Assembly: GCF_017315705.1 (NCBI RefSeq)
Contig: NZ_JAFLRF010000031.1
Location: 32,001-71,334, forward strand
Origin: Trinickia mobilis
GTDB lineage: Bacteria > Pseudomonadota > Gammaproteobacteria > Burkholderiales > Burkholderiaceae
Length of the DNA stretch: 39,334 nt
Direction of reading: 5' to 3'
Numbering within the stretch: position 1 is the stretch's first letter; every line of letters starts with the position of its first letter. The notes beneath the pieces were generated by a model. That model worked only from the letters and a program-made list of their open reading frames with translations, ran no database searches and was not told where the DNA came from. The translations under genes and the position numbers were made by a program. Of the stretch, positions 7,687-15,831 are shown piece by piece.

Positions 7687-7785
7687 CCTTTGGAGATACC
7701 CATGAACGACCCCTACAAAGACATCGCATTCATTTTCGAACGGTATCCGGAGCCGGATACCGCACCGTTTATCGACGGCTGGCAA

Positions 7786-8112
7786 TCACCGAGAAATATC
7801 GTTTTGGACATCAAGTTGAGCCGCGACTGCGGGAGCCTTCTCGTCAGCAAATTTGTTGCATGCAGCACGATCAGGTACCAACCCCCGAGCGCGGCACCAC
7901 GCTGGGAAGGTATCCGGGTCGATGTACACGCAGACGACACGTGCACGGGTGTCCTTAGCGTAGCGTTTAGCCATGGTCTCAGCATCCTTCTGCCACTCGT
8001 CGAAAGGCTTCGTCAACGTCTCGCCATCGACCAGCAAAACCCGCATCCGCTCGTAGTCCGATTCGTTTGCGAACCAAGCCATGCCGATTGCACCGCGTGA
8101 TCGGTCAGTCAT
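7786..8112 (-). CDS. Conserved hypothetical protein, minus strand within the early block
   Basis: The 108-residue protein reads MTDRSRGAIGMAWFANESDYERMRVL and onwards, and contains an IDPDTFPAWCRARGL motif near the C-terminus. Both resemble a small, widespread proteobacterial family of unknown function, by my recollection. An AGGAG box 5 nt upstream of ATG 8112 supports the start; a GTG six bases upstream would add two residues. It runs opposite to the surrounding operon and is divergent from the 8217 gene. Nearly all of it overlaps a plus-strand open frame, which I regard as a shadow over this stretch. No function assigned. Confidence 0.75.
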   Translation of the reverse strand: MTDRSRGAIGMAWFANESDYERMRVLLVDGETLTKPFDEWQKDAETMAKRYAKDTRARVVCVYIDPDTFPAWCRARGLVPDRAACNKFADEKAPAVAAQLDVQNDISR

Positions 8113-8118
8113 ATGCAC

Positions 8119-8168
8119 TCCTGTGTGGTGGGTTGATGAAAGAGAGCCTTCGATTCTGTCACACAGGA
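8119..8168. repeat. Inverted repeat flanking a divergent intergenic region
   Basis: Perfect 9-bp arms, TCCTGTGTG (8119-8127) and CACACAGGA (8160-8168), face each other between the divergent genes at 7786-8112 (minus) and 8217 (plus). Each arm contains an AGGA ribosome-binding-like core, and the left one supplies the minus gene's ribosome-binding site. It may be an operator or a duplicated leader. Confidence 0.5.
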
Positions 8169-8216
8169 ATCCAATACCTAAACGGCATACAAACAGCCCC
8201 TTGTATGGAGACCACC

Positions 8217-8441
8217 ATGGCTCGCGCTGCCTCCGCTCCGCTGTTCCTATTCCCCGCCCCTCGTCACGTCGTGCTGTCGATGGAGCACCGCCGCGCCTAT
8301 TTGCGCGACCTGTGGGAAGCCGACGTCGACCCGCTGGTCTTCCGCGACGCCGCGAGGCGTCTCGGCTACGTCGTCCGCTGCCAATGGGACGAGCGCGCCG
8401 GCATGCCGATACTCACGCCGAAATTGGTGCTCTTGCACTGA
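8217..8441 (+). CDS. Small hypothetical phage protein
   Basis: The 74-residue product (MARAASAPLFLFPAPRHVVLS and on) has a central LRDLWEADVDPLVFRDAARRLGYVVRCQW segment that looks structured. The N-terminus is hydrophobic but not a convincing signal peptide. GGAG at 8207-8210 lies 6 nt before ATG 8217. It is the first of six closely packed small genes that lead to the primase. Such genes are common and uncharacterised in Burkholderia P2-like phages. I see no domain. Confidence 0.65.
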   Translation: MARAASAPLFLFPAPRHVVLSMEHRRAYLRDLWEADVDPLVFRDAARRLGYVVRCQWDERAGMPILTPKLVLLH

Positions 8442-8446
8442 TCGCC

Positions 8447-8650
8447 ATGCAAGCGCCCCTCACCGATGCCGAGCTGCGCGCCGCGTGGGAACGACTGCGC
8501 ATGACTGGCGATTTCGACGAATCGATGCGTCACCGCGCTGTGCGGCGTGCGGTGGAAAGCGCAGCGCGCGCGCTGCAAACCCGCGAGCACGTCCGCAGAT
8601 TGCGCAGTTACGACGCCAAGCGCCGCGCGGCGAACGATTTCAACGATTAA
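8447..8650 (+). CDS. Small hypothetical phage protein, helical and basic
   Basis: The 67-residue product (MQAPLTDAELRAAWERLRMTG and on) is almost entirely helical and strongly basic toward the C-terminus (REHVRRLRSYDAKRRAAN), so nucleic-acid binding is possible. The start is 5 nt after the previous stop; no strong ribosome-binding site is visible, so coupling is likely. Family not recognised. Confidence 0.65.
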   Translation: MQAPLTDAELRAAWERLRMTGDFDESMRHRAVRRAVESAARALQTREHVRRLRSYDAKRRAANDFND

Positions 8651-8695
8651 CCGAACCGGCGCCGGCCATCGGCGCCAATACGAGGAACCAACCCG

Positions 8696-8890
8696 ATGAA
8701 AGCCTACGTTTTCGGCATCGGCGTGTTGCTGATGCTTTCCACCTCGCTCGCCGGCTGGACGTGGACAGCCGCTCTCACGCTTCGTCGTACGTCTGCTCGA
8801 ACCCGCCCGCTGACAGCCATTGCGATCGGTTTCGCATCGCTGATTGTGCTGATAGGCGCGCTCGCTTGGTCCGTTCCGCCACGGGGGTGA
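8696..8890 (+). CDS. Small membrane protein of the phage early operon
   Basis: The 64-residue protein has two predicted membrane helices: residues 4-25 (VFGIGVLLMLSTSLAGWTW) and 39-58 (TAIAIGFASLIVLIGALAW), joined by a short arginine-rich loop, which would place the loop in the cytoplasm. GAGGA at 8681-8685 precedes the ATG at a somewhat long distance. It might act in superinfection exclusion or be holin-like, but there is no endolysin next to it and nothing in the sequence decides this. Confidence 0.65.
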   Translation: MKAYVFGIGVLLMLSTSLAGWTWTAALTLRRTSARTRPLTAIAIGFASLIVLIGALAWSVPPRG

Positions 8891-8893
8891 GCG

Positions 8894-9046
8894 ATGAACT
8901 CTTTGAAGGATTCGAATCGACGCTGGTTACTCGAAATGATCGCCGAACTGCCGGACACCACGCTCGGCTCCTGGGCCTGCGTGCTCTTGAAATTGCAGAT
9001 CATGAGCACCCTATACCGACTTGGCGGCCTTGCGGGGGAATGGTGA
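8894..9046 (+). CDS. Very small hypothetical phage protein (50 aa)
   Basis: An ATG at 8894 opens a 50-codon frame ending TGA 9044-9046. The product begins MNSLKDSNRRWLLEMIAEL and ends LYRLGGLAGEW. It fills the gap between the membrane protein (stop 8890) and the next gene (ATG 9050) with 3-nt spacings on both sides, and the GGGGGTGAG just upstream can serve as ribosome-binding site. Tight packing is the main evidence. Function unknown. Confidence 0.55.
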   Translation: MNSLKDSNRRWLLEMIAELPDTTLGSWACVLLKLQIMSTLYRLGGLAGEW

Positions 9047-9049
9047 ACC

Positions 9050-9289
9050 ATGAGCAATTCCTCTCCCACCCTCGACGACGCATTGCTGGCCGTCCTCATT
9101 CAGCGCGCCGCACACGACCTGCCCTTCAACAACCGCGCCGGCAGTGAAGCACGCGCCCGCACGCTGTCGCTATTGCTGGCGACGGTCTCCGGAAGCCTGG
9201 GCGTTCTCGAATTCAGCCAGTCCGCACACGCCCTCGAAATCGTTCTGTTCGGCCCGCCGTCGATCGGCAGTCCGTTCGCTGCTTCGTAA
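9050..9289 (+). CDS. Small hypothetical phage protein (79 aa)
   Basis: The product begins MSNSSPTLDDALLAVLIQRA and has a hydrophobic, helical middle (TLSLLLATVSGSLGVLEFSQSA), which might be one weak membrane-associated helix. GGGGGAA at 9033-9039 is a plausible ribosome-binding site. It starts 3 nt after the preceding stop. Family not recognised. Confidence 0.6.
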   Translation: MSNSSPTLDDALLAVLIQRAAHDLPFNNRAGSEARARTLSLLLATVSGSLGVLEFSQSAHALEIVLFGPPSIGSPFAAS

Positions 9290-9310
9290 CCAACATCAAG
9301 GGAGATCAAC

Positions 9311-9613
9311 ATGAACAACAATAGCCTCTATCCCCGGTCCCGTACGCCGCATCAGCCGCTCGCCACGCGCGCCTCGACGCCGCTCACGCTCGGCCGCCAC
9401 ACCGTCCAGCGCTTCCACGTTCAGGGCGACCTCTACACGCGTTACGAGCTGCGCTACCGAGGTGTCATCGTGCTGAGCCAAATCAGCCCGCCGAGCGCCG
9501 ATGACTGCACCAGTGCGGTTCGCGCTCACCAGCGCCGACAGCGCCGTTTTGTCACGCACAACTGGTCGCGCGAATCGATCACAGCCGCTTCGGACGGAAC
9601 AGGGCAAGCATAA
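9311..9613 (+). CDS. Small hypothetical phage protein (100 aa)
   Basis: The basic 100-residue product has a disordered, proline- and arginine-rich N-terminus and then a strand-rich part (HTVQRFHVQGDLYTRYELRYRGVIVLSQI). AAGGGAG lies about 7 nt before the ATG. Its stop is 2 nt before the primase start, suggesting co-translation. I do not recognise the family. Confidence 0.65.
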   Translation: MNNNSLYPRSRTPHQPLATRASTPLTLGRHTVQRFHVQGDLYTRYELRYRGVIVLSQISPPSADDCTSAVRAHQRRQRRFVTHNWSRESITAASDGTGQA

Positions 9614-9615
9614 CG

Positions 9616-12399
9616 ATGGCATCGATTGACGAACTGAAACAGCGCATCGACTTGCACGACCTCGCCGACCGCCTCGGCCTCAAGCGGGGTCGCGGCGGCG
9701 ACAAGGCGCTCTACCACTCGCCGCAGCACGAGGACAAGAGCCCATCCCTGTCGATCTACGTCAACCACCCGAAGCACGGCACCGGTTGGCGCGACCATAG
9801 CGCCAACGTCGGCGGCTCATGTGTCGACCTGGTGATGCACGCGCGCGGCGGCACCATCGCCGATGCCATCCGCTACCTGCACGAAGCCTATGCGATTCCA
9901 TTCGACCGGCCGGCACCGGCCGAGCGGCGCGAAAAATCTACCGTCGAATTCATCGCCGATCGATGCTACGCAGAACGCGATCGCGCCCGAGACTACCTCG
10001 CCGGCCGTGGCATTTCCGACGCTGCGATCGACGCGGCGCTCAACGCAAAGACGCTTGGCTTCAACGACTGGACAAGCTCGCGGGTGCAAGCCGGCGAAGT
10101 TGGTCACGGAGGCCCCGCTGCTGCGTTCATTGTGCGTGCACCCGATGACGGCCGCGTCGTGGCCGTCGACACGCGTTATCTCGATCCGGCACTCAACGGC
10201 GGCGTCAAGACGCAAACCCAAGGTGAGAAATCCGGCTACTTCTGGACCGCCGTCCCTCGCAAGCTCGAGGAGGCGATGCGCGTGATCGTCGTCGAAAGCG
10301 CGATCAACGCGCTGTCGGTCGACACCTGTGCGCTTCCCGAGACCGCTGCACTCGCGCTACGCGGCCTGGCAAACGTCGACGCGATCGACTTCTCGTTCCT
10401 GCGTGGCAAGCAGGTCGTGATCTGCCTCGACAATGACGAGCCGTTCCCGGACGGCCACCCGCGCGCCGGCCACCGCCCCGGCCCCGAGGGCATGTGGGCA
10501 CTGTACGAGCGCCTGACGAGCCTCGACATCAGCGCCGTGCTCGTCGACCAAGCCGAGTGGCTCGCCGAACGCTCGGAAGGCGAGTCGGCACGCAAGCCGA
10601 TCAACGACGTCAACGACTACCTGCAACTGTTCGGCGCGCCCGCGTTGGCGCGTGCACTCGAGCAGTTCGAGCCGTGGCTCATCGCCGGCATGGCGGGCGA
10701 CGCCACACGCCGCGGCCGGTCGCGCATCTACCTGCCGTCACACGACTTCGCGCAATACTGGCGCTTCCGCGTGCGGCCCGACTTCACGAGCTACATCACG
10801 AAGATGGAGCGCAACGACGAAAGCGGCGTCGAAACGCCTGTCACGACAGATCTGTGCGGCTTCCGCATCGCCTCGATCAGCCGCGTATCGGTCGCGAGTG
10901 CAACGTCGACGATGACCGGCGATACCGACCAGGCGCCGACCGTCTACTTCGGCGTGTCGGTTCAAGCACCGCGCCACGGTGCCGAGCTCATCCGCCGCGT
11001 CATGTTCGACGACCAGCTCCACAACGTCGACCAGTGGGGCAAGTTCGGCCCGATTTGGGCACCCGCTCCGTTCAAGCGGATGGTGAACATCCTCGAGCGC
11101 GGCGCCAACCTCGGAGCGCGCCAGGCGGCGAACTTCGTCGGGCTCGCCTAGCGCGACGGCCGCCTGATCGTCAACGAAGGCCCTGACTGCTACTTCACGG
11201 ACGCGAGGCAGCAGTGCGCATACCATAACCTGACATTCCCATCCGGCCCCGTGAGCGACGCGCGGCGCGTCATCACTGCCTACCAGGAAACGTTCAAACA
11301 GAACGCCGCGACTATCCCGCTCGTGTGGGCGCTGGGCGGTCACCTGAAAGTGCTAGTCGGCTTCTGGCCGCACATGACCATACAGGCCGACAAAGGCGTG
11401 GGCAAATCGACGCTCATCAAACGGCTCGAGCGCACGCTCGCCTTCACGATGTTTTCGGCGCAGTCGATCCAAACCGAATTTCGGCTCCTGACAAGCATCA
11501 GTCATACAAGCCACCCAGTCGGTTGGGAAGAGCTGTCCGCGCGCCGGCAAGACGTGATCGACAAGGCGGTAGGGATGTTGCAGGAGAACTACCAGTACAC
11601 GGTGACGCGCCGCGGCACTGACATGACCGAATACCTGTTATCCGCACCGGTGATGCTGGCTGGTGAAGACGTGCCGGTGCGCAGCCTGATCGGCAAGCTG
11701 ATTCGCACGACGCTAACGCACGGCAAGCGTGGGCCGCTGATGCCGGAAGACCTGCCGCGCTTCCCGGTACGTCAATGGCTCGAATTTCTGGCGGGCCTCG
11801 GCAAGCGCGACGTGCTCGAGCACTACCGGCTGATTCGCGAGAAGTGCCTCGCGAACAGCCGCGCAAGCGGCACGGACAACGGCGCGCTGCGCATGGCCGG
11901 TAACTACGCGGCCGTCGGGCTCGCCTGGCGCTACTTGTGCGAATTCGCCGGCATGGATCACAGCGAAGGCGACTTCGGGCGCGACCTGCTTGCGGAGATG
12001 AACGGCCATATCGGCGAGACCAGCGCCGACCGCGAGCCGTGGGTGTGGATTATGGAAACCGTGCTGTCCGAGATCGACGGCGGCAACTACAAGCACCCGT
12101 ACACGTTCGACATGGTCGACGGCGAGTTCTGCATTCTGCTGCGCACCGGGCACGTAATGGACCATATCGCACACACCAGCAGCTTGCGCGACAAGTGGAA
12201 CGGCCTACCGGTCAAATCGGACCGCGTGTTCAAGAAGCAACTGCACAGCGCCGGCGTCGTCGTGGGCGAGAAGGAAGTCGAGCGCCGCATCTTTACGCGC
12301 CGCGTGCCCTACCTGACGCCGGTCTCGATGCGCCGCCTCGAAGGCTTCGGCTTGCATGTGTCCGTGCGGGACGATCTCGTGCGGGAGGGGCTGTGCTGA
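9616..12399 (+). pseudogene. Phage primase-helicase, interrupted by an in-frame amber codon
   Basis: One continuous frame of 928 codons is broken only by TAG at 11149-11151 (codon 512); the codons on both sides stay in frame and keep protein-like sequence. The N-terminal half (9616-11151, 511 aa) has a CHC2-like primase zinc-domain region (residues 30-80) with non-canonical ligands, and a TOPRIM domain with a conserved Glu (VVESAINAL) and the DND acid motif. The C-terminal half (best start GTG 11251, to 12399) has a Walker A motif at codons 591-599 (ADKGVGKST) and ATPase-like sequence. In P4-alpha-type proteins both activities sit on one chain. The break falls cleanly between primase and helicase. 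A single base change, TGG (Trp) to TAG, would explain it. No ribosome-binding site precedes GTG 11251. Confidence 0.8.
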
Positions 12400-13081
12400 C
12401 GCTTCCTAGCCGTTCCCGGCCGCTCGGCCGTACCCCGTGCTCTGCTCATTCTGGCCGCGTAGCGGCCGTGGCTTTGTGTTTCAACTGCGCGCGCCGATGC
12501 GCGTTGAGGATCGCACACACCGTCGCCCGCGCGTCGCTCGGTTTCCTTCCCCCCGTTCCCCCAGCGAATCGAAACGGCCGGGCAACGGCGCAAACCGAGA
12601 AGGCCGGGGGCCGAGCAGGCGGATTTTTCCGCGACCGCGGCACAGGCAGCGCACGTAACGCATGGTTTTCGCGGGTCAGCGTACGTAAGTCATTGATTCC
12701 GGAAGCGAGTGCCGCCACGAATCGCCCTGCGTTTGCCACGAGTTACGCCCGCTTTGCCACGAGTCGGTTTTTTGCGCTCGGCCGCATCGCCCCTTCTTTC
12801 TCTCTCTCTAATTCATTGAAGATAAAGAAGAAAGAAAGCAGGGAAGGGCAGGAAATCGGTCACACCGACATGCCACGAGTCGATCGCGTTTTGCCATCAA
12901 TTCGGTGTGCTGCCTATTTTTTGGGCCACGAGTTACAGATCACGAAAACGCCCGACTCATGGCAATTGATGGCGCGCAATTCCTTTCAAATCAATCCGTT
13001 ACGCGCGCAAACCGGGTCCACCACGTGTCCATGTGTTGCGCTGCGTGTGGTCCCCCCGCGCGCCGTCGCGAAGGGGGCGCG
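12400..13081 (+). repeat. Iteron-like repeats and AT-rich tract between helicase and xis: candidate origin
   Basis: This 682-bp gap has no convincing gene. The first 300 bp are GC-rich with small palindromes. From 12714 there are five direct copies of a GCCACGA(G/A)T core: 12714-12722 (GCCACGAAT), 12735-12743, 12756-12764, 12872-12880 and 12925-12933. Copies 2 and 3 are exactly 21 bp apart, and copies 2 and 5 share the extension GCCACGAGTTAC. A sixth, inverted copy with one mismatch lies at 12954-12964. Between copies 3 and 4 there is an A/T-rich tract (12791-12842). Iterons beside an AT-rich tract and next to a P4-alpha-like gene suggest a replication origin. Binding is inference. Confidence 0.55.
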
Positions 13082-13426
13082 ATGACGACGCTCGACACGA
13101 TCGATTTGACCGCCGCGGCCGCGCTGCTTGGCGCGCATCCCGAGACGGTGCGGCTCAAGGTCAAGGCGGGCGAGCTGCCCGGCCGCAAGGTCGGAAAACG
13201 CTGGATGTTTTCGGTGGTTGCCCTGGAACGTTACCTCGCCGGAGAATGGACCCCGCGAGTTGTGCAGGGCGATCAGGCTAAGGAAACACAAACATGTCGC
13301 TCTTTAAACGTAGTTCAAGTCCCAACTGGTATTACAAGCTGTACCCGCCGGGAGGCGGACAGGCATTACAAGGCAGCACTGGCACCCAGGACAAAACGAA
13401 AGCGCAGGAATTCCACGACCGGATGA
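13082..13426 (+). CDS. Helix-turn-helix protein, excisionase-like
   Basis: The 114-residue product has a MerR/excisionase-type HTH at its N-terminus: MTTLDTIDLTAAAALLGAHPETVRLKVKAGELPGRKVGKRWMFSVVALERYL. This HTH_17 pattern is usual for Xis and AlpA-like proteins that bend att DNA. The C-terminal 50 residues are basic. The gene overlaps the integrase by 133 nt in another frame, so its C-terminus may be partly dispensable. ATG 13082 has a GGGGG stretch (13073-13077) close upstream. As the neighbour of int it probably controls excision direction or int expression. Confidence 0.75.
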   Translation: MTTLDTIDLTAAAALLGAHPETVRLKVKAGELPGRKVGKRWMFSVVALERYLAGEWTPRVVQGDQAKETQTCRSLNVVQVPTGITSCTRREADRHYKAALAPRTKRKRRNSTTG

Positions 13427-14370
13427 AGGCGGATCTGTGGGATCAGGCGAAGCTCGGCCACAAGCCGCGCTACACCTGGAACGATGCGGTCGTCCGCTAT
13501 GTCGCCGACCGCGAAGGTCTGTCGAGTCTCGAGACCAGCAAGACGCACCTGCGCTGGCTCGATCAGCACCTGTCCGGCGTGCAATTGGTGGATATCGACC
13601 GCAACCGTATTGACGCAATTGCGCACATAAAGCGGATGGAGCCCCGACTCGTACAGACGCGCAAAGGTCCAAAGAAGCTCGGGCGTAACGTCAGTGCAGG
13701 AACGGTGAATCGCGTCATCGGCGTGCTCAAAGCCGTGCTGAACGCCGCGGTCGAATGGGAGTGGATCGACCGGGCGCCAAAGATGAAAAGGACGAAAGTG
13801 GTGTCGCGCCGGATACGCTGGCTGACCCCAGCGGAAGCCGAACGTCTGCTGGCCGAGCTGCCGACGCACCTTGCCGACATGGCGCAGTTCAGCCTCGAAA
13901 CCGGGCTGCGCCGCGCCAACGTAACGGGCCTGCTGTGGTCACAGGTGGATGTCGTGCGGCGCGTCGCGTGGATTCATCCGGACCAGGCGAAAGCCCGCAA
14001 GGCGATCACGGTGCCGCTGTCGGACACGGCAATCGCGGTGCTGCTGCGGCAGCGCGGGAAGAAGCGGAAGCCCGAGCACGTCGAAAGCGTGTTCGTGTAC
14101 CACGGCAAGCCGGTCTACCAGACCGTAACGGCCGCGTGGACAAAGGCGCTCAAACGCGCCGGCATCCGCGATTTCCGCTGGCACGATCTGCGCCACACGT
14201 GGGCAAGCTGGCATGTGCAGCGCGGCACGCCGTTGCAGGTGCTCAAGGAGCTGGGAGGATGGGAAACGCTGGAGATGGTGCAGCGGTACGCGCATCTGTC
14301 GGCCGGTCACCTGGCCCAGTGGGTGCAGCCGATGATGGCGCCAGCAATACCGCAGTTAGCTGCAATTTAG
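13294..14370 (+). CDS. int: Tyrosine-type phage integrase
   Basis: The 358-residue protein is a phage integrase. It has an N-terminal arm-binding strand region (MSLFKRSSSPNWYYKLYPPG), a core-binding SAM-like domain (about 60-165) and a catalytic domain with the expected residues: Arg in ETGLRRANVTGL, Lys in the following beta-hairpin, H-x-x-R in WHDLRHTWASW, and the nucleophile Tyr in QRYAHLSAGHL. AAGGAAA about 7 nt upstream supports the start. Its stop is 55 bp from the 3' end of the tRNA-Arg gene, the likely attachment site. All catalytic motifs are intact, so integrase appears functional even if replication is not. Confidence 0.95.
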   Translation: MSLFKRSSSPNWYYKLYPPGGGQALQGSTGTQDKTKAQEFHDRMKADLWDQAKLGHKPRYTWNDAVVRYVADREGLSSLETSKTHLRWLDQHLSGVQLVDIDRNRIDAIAHIKRMEPRLVQTRKGPKKLGRNVSAGTVNRVIGVLKAVLNAAVEWEWIDRAPKMKRTKVVSRRIRWLTPAEAERLLAELPTHLADMAQFSLETGLRRANVTGLLWSQVDVVRRVAWIHPDQAKARKAITVPLSDTAIAVLLRQRGKKRKPEHVESVFVYHGKPVYQTVTAAWTKALKRAGIRDFRWHDLRHTWASWHVQRGTPLQVLKELGGWETLEMVQRYAHLSAGHLAQWVQPMMAPAIPQLAAI

Positions 14371-14424
14371 CTGTAGTTCGGAGGGGGAGGAAACGGGTGG
14401 GTTCGCTGAAACCCTTGTCAGACT

Positions 14425-14500
14425 TGGCGCGCCCGGCTGGGATCGAACCAGCAACCCCTGCCTTCGGAGGGCAGTACTCTATCCATTGAGCTACGGGCGC
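14425..14500 (-). tRNA. tRNA-Arg (anticodon CCG)
   Basis: Read on the minus strand the gene folds as a perfect cloverleaf: 7-bp acceptor stem (GCGCCCG with CGGGCGC), D arm GCTC/GAGT, anticodon stem CTGCC/GGCAG around loop CTCCGAA (anticodon CCG), T arm GCTGG TTCGATC CCAGC, discriminator G and encoded CCA. The 3' end faces the integrase, so it is probably the attachment site of the prophage, with the gene reconstituted by the phage end. Confidence 0.97.
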
Positions 14501-14817
14501 TTTAGCGACGGCGCCACCCGTTTAAAGGGACATAAAGGGGCGACGCGCATGCGAGGAGACCGAGAGAATACCCGGTTTCGCCCAAACCGTCCACCGCGCG
14601 GCCCGTTGGACGCCTTTTGAGGGCATTTCCAGCCCCTTTCCCCTCCGTTTCACCCCCTCCCGCTGCGGGTAAACGCCTGCTGAAGAGCCCCGTGCCGCGC
14701 TCGCCCGCGCCAAAACGTTGCGTCTATAATCGTCCGTGTTTGATCAAAGACAAGCTGTTGCCGTTGCCGTCGCGCTGTAGCGCTCACCTAACAAAATCCT
14801 TGGGAGACGACACAAGC
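14501..14817 (+). promoter_or_regulatory. Intergenic region ahead of the cytochrome gene
   Basis: No gene is supported in these 317 bp. A perfect -10 box TATAAT lies at 14725-14730, with no good -35 match at 17 nt; it is the best promoter candidate for the cytochrome gene, giving a leader of about 80 nt. GGGAG at 14802-14806 is the ribosome-binding site. The upstream part would also hold the tRNA promoter, on the other strand. Confidence 0.4.
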
Positions 14818-15720
14818 ATGAGCGAAGCACCACACGGAGCACCGATCAAAACACCTGGGCAGCTCATCGCCGCGATCGTCGCGAGCTTTGCCATCCCGGT
14901 CGTCATCATCATCCTTCTCGTCAACTACGTTAACGAGTCGACCCGCACCGGCGCCGGCACGGACGGCCTTTCGGACGCCGCCGTCGCCCAGCGCATCGCG
15001 CCGATCGCGCAGCTCAATCTCCGCGACGTCAACGCCCCGCACGTCTACAAGACCGGCGAGCAGGTCTACCAAGCCGTCTGCTCTGCCTGTCACGCGACCG
15101 GCAACGCCGGCGCGCCGAAATTCGGCAACGCCGGCGATTGGGCGCCGCGCATCTCGCAAGGCTTCGATACGCTCTGGCACACCGCGCTGACCGGCAAGGG
15201 CGCGATGCCCGCGCGCGGCGGCACGAGCCCCGACGATTACAGCGACTACGAAATCGGCCGCGCGGTCGCCTATATGGCCGACCACGGCGGCGCGCAGTTC
15301 GCCGATCCACCCGCTCCGGCAGCGAGCGCGCCTGCGGCGCAAGGCGCGTCGGCGGCAGCGGAAGCGTCCGAGGCTGCGGCGACGAGCGCCGCCAGCGCGC
15401 AAGCCGCGGCCGCAATCGCCGCGCTTTCCAACGCGCCGCAAGCGAACGCCGCCGCGGGCGCCGCACCCAGCGCGGACGCGGCGCAAGCGGGCAAGGCGCT
15501 CTATCAGCAGGTCTGCCAGGCCTGTCACGCGACGGGCGTGCTGAACGCGCCGAAGTTCGGCGACAAGGACGCCTGGGCCCCGCGCCTGAAAGACCCGATG
15601 GACGTGATCTACAACTACGCGCTGCACGGCAAGGGCAACATGCCGCCGAAGGGCGGATCGACCGCGTCGGATGCGGACGTGAAGGCCGCCGTCGACTACA
15701 TGGTCAGCGCGGCGAAGTAA
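14818..15720 (+). CDS. Membrane-anchored dihaem cytochrome c (c5 type)
   Basis: The 300-residue protein has an uncleaved N-terminal membrane anchor (residues 18-36), then two class I cytochrome c domains joined by an Ala-rich linker (about 165-225). Haem motifs are CSACH at 88-92 and CQACH at 233-237; each domain has the downstream axial-Met region of c5 cytochromes (GKGAMPARGG and GKGNMPPKGG). Such proteins carry electrons in the periplasm, typically towards terminal oxidases. The two halves are clearly homologous, so the gene arose by domain duplication. A strong terminator follows. Confidence 0.9.
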   Translation: MSEAPHGAPIKTPGQLIAAIVASFAIPVVIIILLVNYVNESTRTGAGTDGLSDAAVAQRIAPIAQLNLRDVNAPHVYKTGEQVYQAVCSACHATGNAGAPKFGNAGDWAPRISQGFDTLWHTALTGKGAMPARGGTSPDDYSDYEIGRAVAYMADHGGAQFADPPAPAASAPAAQGASAAAEASEAAATSAASAQAAAAIAALSNAPQANAAAGAAPSADAAQAGKALYQQVCQACHATGVLNAPKFGDKDAWAPRLKDPMDVIYNYALHGKGNMPPKGGSTASDADVKAAVDYMVSAAK

Positions 15721-15729
15721 CGAACGGCG

Positions 15730-15755
15730 AATCGGCGTCCAGCGACGCCGATTTT
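15730..15755 (+). terminator. Rho-independent terminator after the cytochrome gene
   Basis: A perfect 10-bp stem, AATCGGCGTC / GACGCCGATT, with a 4-nt loop, followed by a short T run. Confidence 0.8.
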
Positions 15756-15831
15756 CATCCCTGCGAGCGCCTCGCGCCGCAGGTTTTTTACGTCCGCCGC
15801 TGTCGATAAGAAGAGACTCGACACCCCTCGA

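Larger units (their letters stand above)
1..14424. mobile_element. P2-like prophage, partial (one end, with integrase next to tRNA-Arg)
   Basis: The segment has the gene content of a P2-like temperate phage: tape measure, gpU-like and gpD-like tail genes, an XRE repressor with a divergent early operon, an Ogr-type activator, a primase-helicase, an excisionase-like HTH protein and a tyrosine integrase. The integrase ends 55 bp from the 3' end of a tRNA-Arg gene, a classic attachment position, so the attR-type junction is probably within or next to 14425-14470. The other junction lies left of the window and the core cannot be measured here. Host housekeeping genes start right after the tRNA. 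The helicase-primase carries a nonsense codon, so the element may be defective. Confidence 0.85.

Noticed and set aside
7741-7762. Perfect 10-bp inverted repeat after the Bro-N gene as a terminator
   Set aside because: The arms CGGTATCCGG and CCGGATACCG are separated by only 2 nt and no T run follows on either strand. It may still be a protein site, but termination is not supported.
7702-8100. Plus-strand frame with a good ribosome-binding site after the Bro-N gene
   Set aside because: Most of it lies opposite the better supported minus-strand gene at 7786-8112. Its first 28 codons may be a remnant of a gene, but the rest reads as a shadow.
11937-13085. Long plus-strand frame overlapping the helicase end and the intergenic repeats
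   Set aside because: The first half is an out-of-frame shadow of the helicase and the second is low-complexity Arg/Ala sequence across the iterons; no ribosome-binding site or domain.
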